Source of the DNA: Penaeus vannamei | Taxonomy: Eukaryota; Arthropoda; Malacostraca; Decapoda; Penaeidae | NCBI RefSeq assembly: GCF_042767895.1 | Contig: NC_091558.1 | Coordinates: 11,573,346-11,583,345, forward strand | DNA: 10,000 nt | Reading direction: 5' to 3' | In this document: positions 8,073 to 10,000 of the stretch, in pieces | Position numbering within the stretch: the first letter of the stretch is position 1 | Layout of the letters: every line of letters begins with the position of its first letter | Position numbers and translations under genes: made by a program | Notes under the pieces: generated by a model | What the model was told of the DNA's origin: nothing | Databases searched by the model: none | Seen by the model: only the letters and a program-made list of their open reading frames with translations

Positions 8073-8078
8073 AATAAA
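8073..8078 (+). promoter_or_regulatory. Candidate poly(A) signal with GT-rich downstream element
   Basis: AATAAA followed within a few bases by GTGTTTTTTG and then TCTG/GT-rich sequence, the arrangement expected of a cleavage and polyadenylation site on the plus strand. It ends the 540-base pyrimidine region. A transcript ending here would have that region as 3' UTR or intron; no coding sequence can be assigned to it. Confidence 0.3.
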
Positions 8079-8086
8079 GTGTTTTT

Positions 8087-8116
8087 TGTCTATCTGTTGG
8101 TCTGTCTGTCTGTCTG
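8087..8116 (+). repeat. (TCTG)n microsatellite
   Basis: TCTA/TCTG units followed by four TCTG-type repeats; short and partly degenerate. Confidence 0.8.
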
Positions 8117-8129
8117 ATCCCAGAGGCTC

Positions 8130-8195
8130 ATTAAGAGGAGGAAGGGGAGGAGGAGGAGGAGGAGGAGGAGGAGGAGGGAAAGCAGAAGGAGAAGC
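8130..8195 (+). repeat. (GGA)n microsatellite
   Basis: Perfect GGA triplets at 8146-8177 (about 10.7 units) flanked by AGGAAGG and AGCAGAAGG variants. G-quadruplex-capable on the plus strand. Confidence 0.95.
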
Positions 8196-8420
8196 AGGAG
8201 AAAGAGGAGAAAAAATTGAATGTTTCCCGGAAATTGTCGCTCAAGAAGAAAGATGGCGAAGAGGAAAAGGAGAGGAGAAAAGAAAACAATAAAAAAGACA
8301 AAAATATCCGAAGAGAACAGAAAAAAAATACAAAAGCGAATTTTTCCCACAGAAGAAAACAAAGGGAAAGAGAAAGAAAAGAGAGGAAGGGGGAGAAACG
8401 AATAAAAACAGAAGGAAAGA
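8196..8420 (+). repeat. A-rich polypurine stretch
   Basis: GAAAAG, AGAAGAA and AAAAAA runs with occasional pyrimidines (for example near 8225-8243 and 8338-8352). No period. Lys/Glu/Arg-rich frames are compositional. Confidence 0.75.
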
Positions 8421-8515
8421 GACAGCGCTAGCGAGCAACGGGAGCCCGGGATGCGGATCAGCCTCTGCAACTGATCAATCAAAGTGACTTAATGAACTAA
8501 GCTAATGAAATGAAT
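8421..8515. other. Short unique island
   Basis: Balanced sequence, slightly GC-rich at 8423-8460, with GGATCAGCC and TGATCAATC pieces. A minus frame reads IDQLQRLIRIPGSRCSLALS before entering repeat. The length is too small to assign it to anything. Confidence 0.4.
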
Positions 8516-8820
8516 GTGGGAAGGGGCGGGTGAGGGAGGGAGGGAGGGAGGAGGGAGAATTTGTGTGTGAGAGAGAGAGGGAGGGAGGGAGGGAGAGTTT
8601 GTGTGTGAGAGAGAGAGGTAGAGAGAGAGAGAGAGGAAGGGAGGGAGGGGAGAGAGAGGGGGGAAGGGAGGGAGAGAGGGAGGGAGGAGTGAGTGTGTGT
8701 GAGAGAGAGAAAAGAGAGGGAGGGAGGGAGGAGTGTGTGTGTGAGAGAGAGAGTGAGAGATAAAGAGAGGAAGGGAGGGAGGGAGAGGAGGGAGTGTGTG
8801 AGAGAGAGAGAGAGAGAATG

Positions 8821-8905
<85 letters not shown>

Positions 8906-9280
8906 GGAGGAGGGAGGGAGAGTTTGTGTGTGTGAGAGAAAGAGAGGGAATAGGGAGGGAGGAGAGAGAGAGAGAGAGAGAGAGGAGGGGGGAGGGGGGA
9001 GGGAGAGTGTGTGTGAGAGAGAGAGAGAGGGGGGATGGAGAGGGGAGAGAGAGGGAGGGAGAGTGAGAGAGAGAGAGGGGGATAGAGGGAGAGAGAGGGA
9101 GGGAGAGTGTGTGTGAGAGAGAGGGGGGAGGGAGAGGGAGAGAGAGAGAGAAAGAAAGAGAGACGGACAGACAGTGAGAGGTTGAGTGAGAGAGTGACAG
9201 AGAGAGACAGACAGAAGGGCTGAGTGTGTGTGTGAGAGAGAGAGGGGGAGGAAGGGAGAGAGAGAGAGAGAAAGACCATA
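8516..9280 (+). repeat. Modular GT/GA/GGGA minisatellite
   Basis: Purine-rich array made of three recurring modules: GGGAGGGAGGGAG, a GTGTGTGAG marker, and (GA)n. GTGTGTGAG occurs nine times, at about 8563, 8601, 8695, 8737, 8794, 8928, 9009, 9109 and 9228, so the spacing is irregular (38 to 134 bases). Perfect (GA)40 lies at 8825-8904. Minus-strand frames full of Ser/Leu with His-Thr-His motifs are translations of this array, not proteins. Confidence 0.93.
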
Positions 9281-10000
9281 CAGAAAGCAGTGGACAGACG
9301 GAAGAATAAAAATATGCAAAACAAAAGATCGAAAGAAAAAAAGAGAACGAGGAAATTAGGAAAACGAGAAGGATTAGTAATAGGAGGAGAGAAGGAAATT
9401 AAGCGAGAGGAAGATGAGGTGGATCAGGAAGAGAAAAGAAGGAGGATTAGGAACAGAAGGAGAAGGAGTACCAGGAAGAGGAAGAAGAAAAGGAATAAGA
9501 TAACGAGTAAGAGGAGGAGAAACAAGAGAAGGAAAATAAGAAAGAGGAGGAAGGAAGAGAAGCAGAAGGAAATGAAAAAGAAAGAGAGGAGGAGGAGGAC
9601 GAAGATATTTAGGAAGAGGAAGAGAAGGGGGAGGAAGAAGAAACGGTGAGAGGAAATCTAGGGAGGGGGAACTTAAGTAGGAAGAGAAGACGAAAAAGGA
9701 CTAGAAGAAGGAAGAAAGAGGAGAAGGAGGAGGAAGAAAAAAGGAAGAGAAGGAAGAAAGAGGAGAAGGAGGAGGAAGAAAAAAGGAAGAGATGGAGGAG
9801 GAAGAGATGAAGAAAGAAGATGAGACAAAGGAGGAGGAAAGAGTTGAAGAAAGAGAAGAGGACAAGGAGGATGAAGAAAAAAGGAAGAGGAGGAGGAGGG
9901 AAAGAAGAAGAAAGAGAGAGGATGAAGAAAAAATGAAGAGGAGGAAGAGGAAGAGACGAAGAGGAGGAGAAATAGAAGAAGGAAGAGGAAGAGCAGAAAG
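9281..10000 (+). repeat. GAA/GGA polypurine region
   Basis: Triplet-like GAA, GGA, AAG and GAG units to the window edge, with rare T. It contains a perfect 42-bp tandem duplication (listed separately), and GAAGAAAAAAGGAAGAG-type blocks recur at 9733, 9775, 9873 and (one change) 9924. The Lys/Arg/Glu-rich frame at 9290-9649 has no motif and is best read as repeat. Confidence 0.88.
9706..9792 (+). repeat. Perfect 42-bp tandem duplication
   Basis: Unit 9708-9749 is repeated exactly at 9750-9791, with two or one further matching bases on the flanks. Identity over the whole unit, in a region where neighbouring related blocks have drifted, indicates a recent event or an assembly duplication. Confidence 0.9.

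Noticed and set aside
7501..8292. 263-codon plus-strand frame, Ser/Pro/Leu-rich then Gly/Glu-rich
   Set aside because: Tracks the pyrimidine minisatellite and then the (GGA)n repeat, with composition changing exactly at repeat boundaries.
8489..9324. Long minus-strand open frames rich in Ser/Leu with repeated His-Thr-His motifs
   Set aside because: They translate the GT/GA/GGGA repeat in two frames at once; no domain, no balanced composition, and both end where the repeat ends.
9290..9649. Lys/Arg-rich basic protein of 119 residues
   Set aside because: Encoded entirely by GAA/GGA-type purine repeat; no motif, no conserved hydrophobic core, and similar sequence continues past the stop.

Overview
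This window looks like intergenic or intronic DNA from an animal genome extremely rich in simple-sequence repeats. By hand estimate about four fifths or more of it is low-complexity: long perfect (CT/GA)n and (AT)n arrays, compound TATG/TCTA/TCTG tetranucleotides, AAT/ATC trinucleotides, (GGA)n, and kilobase-scale one-sided purine or pyrimidine tracts. This mix is reminiscent of decapod crustaceans, penaeid shrimp in particular. That assignment is inference from composition only; no diagnostic gene is present. I see no complete protein-coding gene, tRNA, rRNA, CRISPR array, recognisable transposase or reverse transcriptase. The many open frames across the window are almost all translations of repeats (poly-Ser/Leu/Phe, Arg/Glu, Tyr/Ile or His/Thr) and are not annotated as genes.

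Layout. 1-600: G-rich purine minisatellite and a short unique stretch. 596-1110: (AT)n, then AAT/ATC repeats. 1106-1500: a CpG-dense island holding a full match to the RFX X-box and a 12-bp perfect inverted repeat with twin E-boxes; it is the most promoter-like piece of the window. 1500-2700: pyrimidine tract, a unique block with a CCAAT/CRE-like pair, TG/TATG repeats and T-rich DNA. 2701-5358: almost 2.7 kb of plus-strand pyrimidine bias, including three (CT)n arrays of 90-116 bp, a 12-bp minisatellite, and a 638-base C/T/A stretch with only seven G. A small unique island (4479-4620) interrupts it. 5359-5890: abrupt switch to purine, then a strong minus-strand G-quadruplex motif. 6118-6330: (CT)55 and CCT/CTT repeats. 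6331-7010: the longest non-repetitive part, with a 14-bp inverted repeat pair and promoter-type motifs. 7011-7380: tetranucleotide and very long (TA)n. 7381-7523: unique with a CCAAT box. 7524-8060: pyrimidine minisatellites including a 69-bp unit. 8061-8130: an AATAAA with a GT-rich downstream stretch. 8130-10000: purine repeats, including a modular GT/GA/GGGA repeat, (GA)40 and a perfect 42-bp tandem duplication.

Nothing here can be described as genes working together. If transcription units touch this window, the best candidate edges are the CpG island at 1106-1500 (promoter-like), the unique block near 6750-6990 (promoter-like, weaker) and the poly(A)-like signal at 8073-8078. No undescribed biological system is supported. 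The points worth checking are the X-box island, the purine/pyrimidine domain structure, the nearly G-free stretch, and a few coding-like fragments that RNA data could quickly confirm or dismiss.
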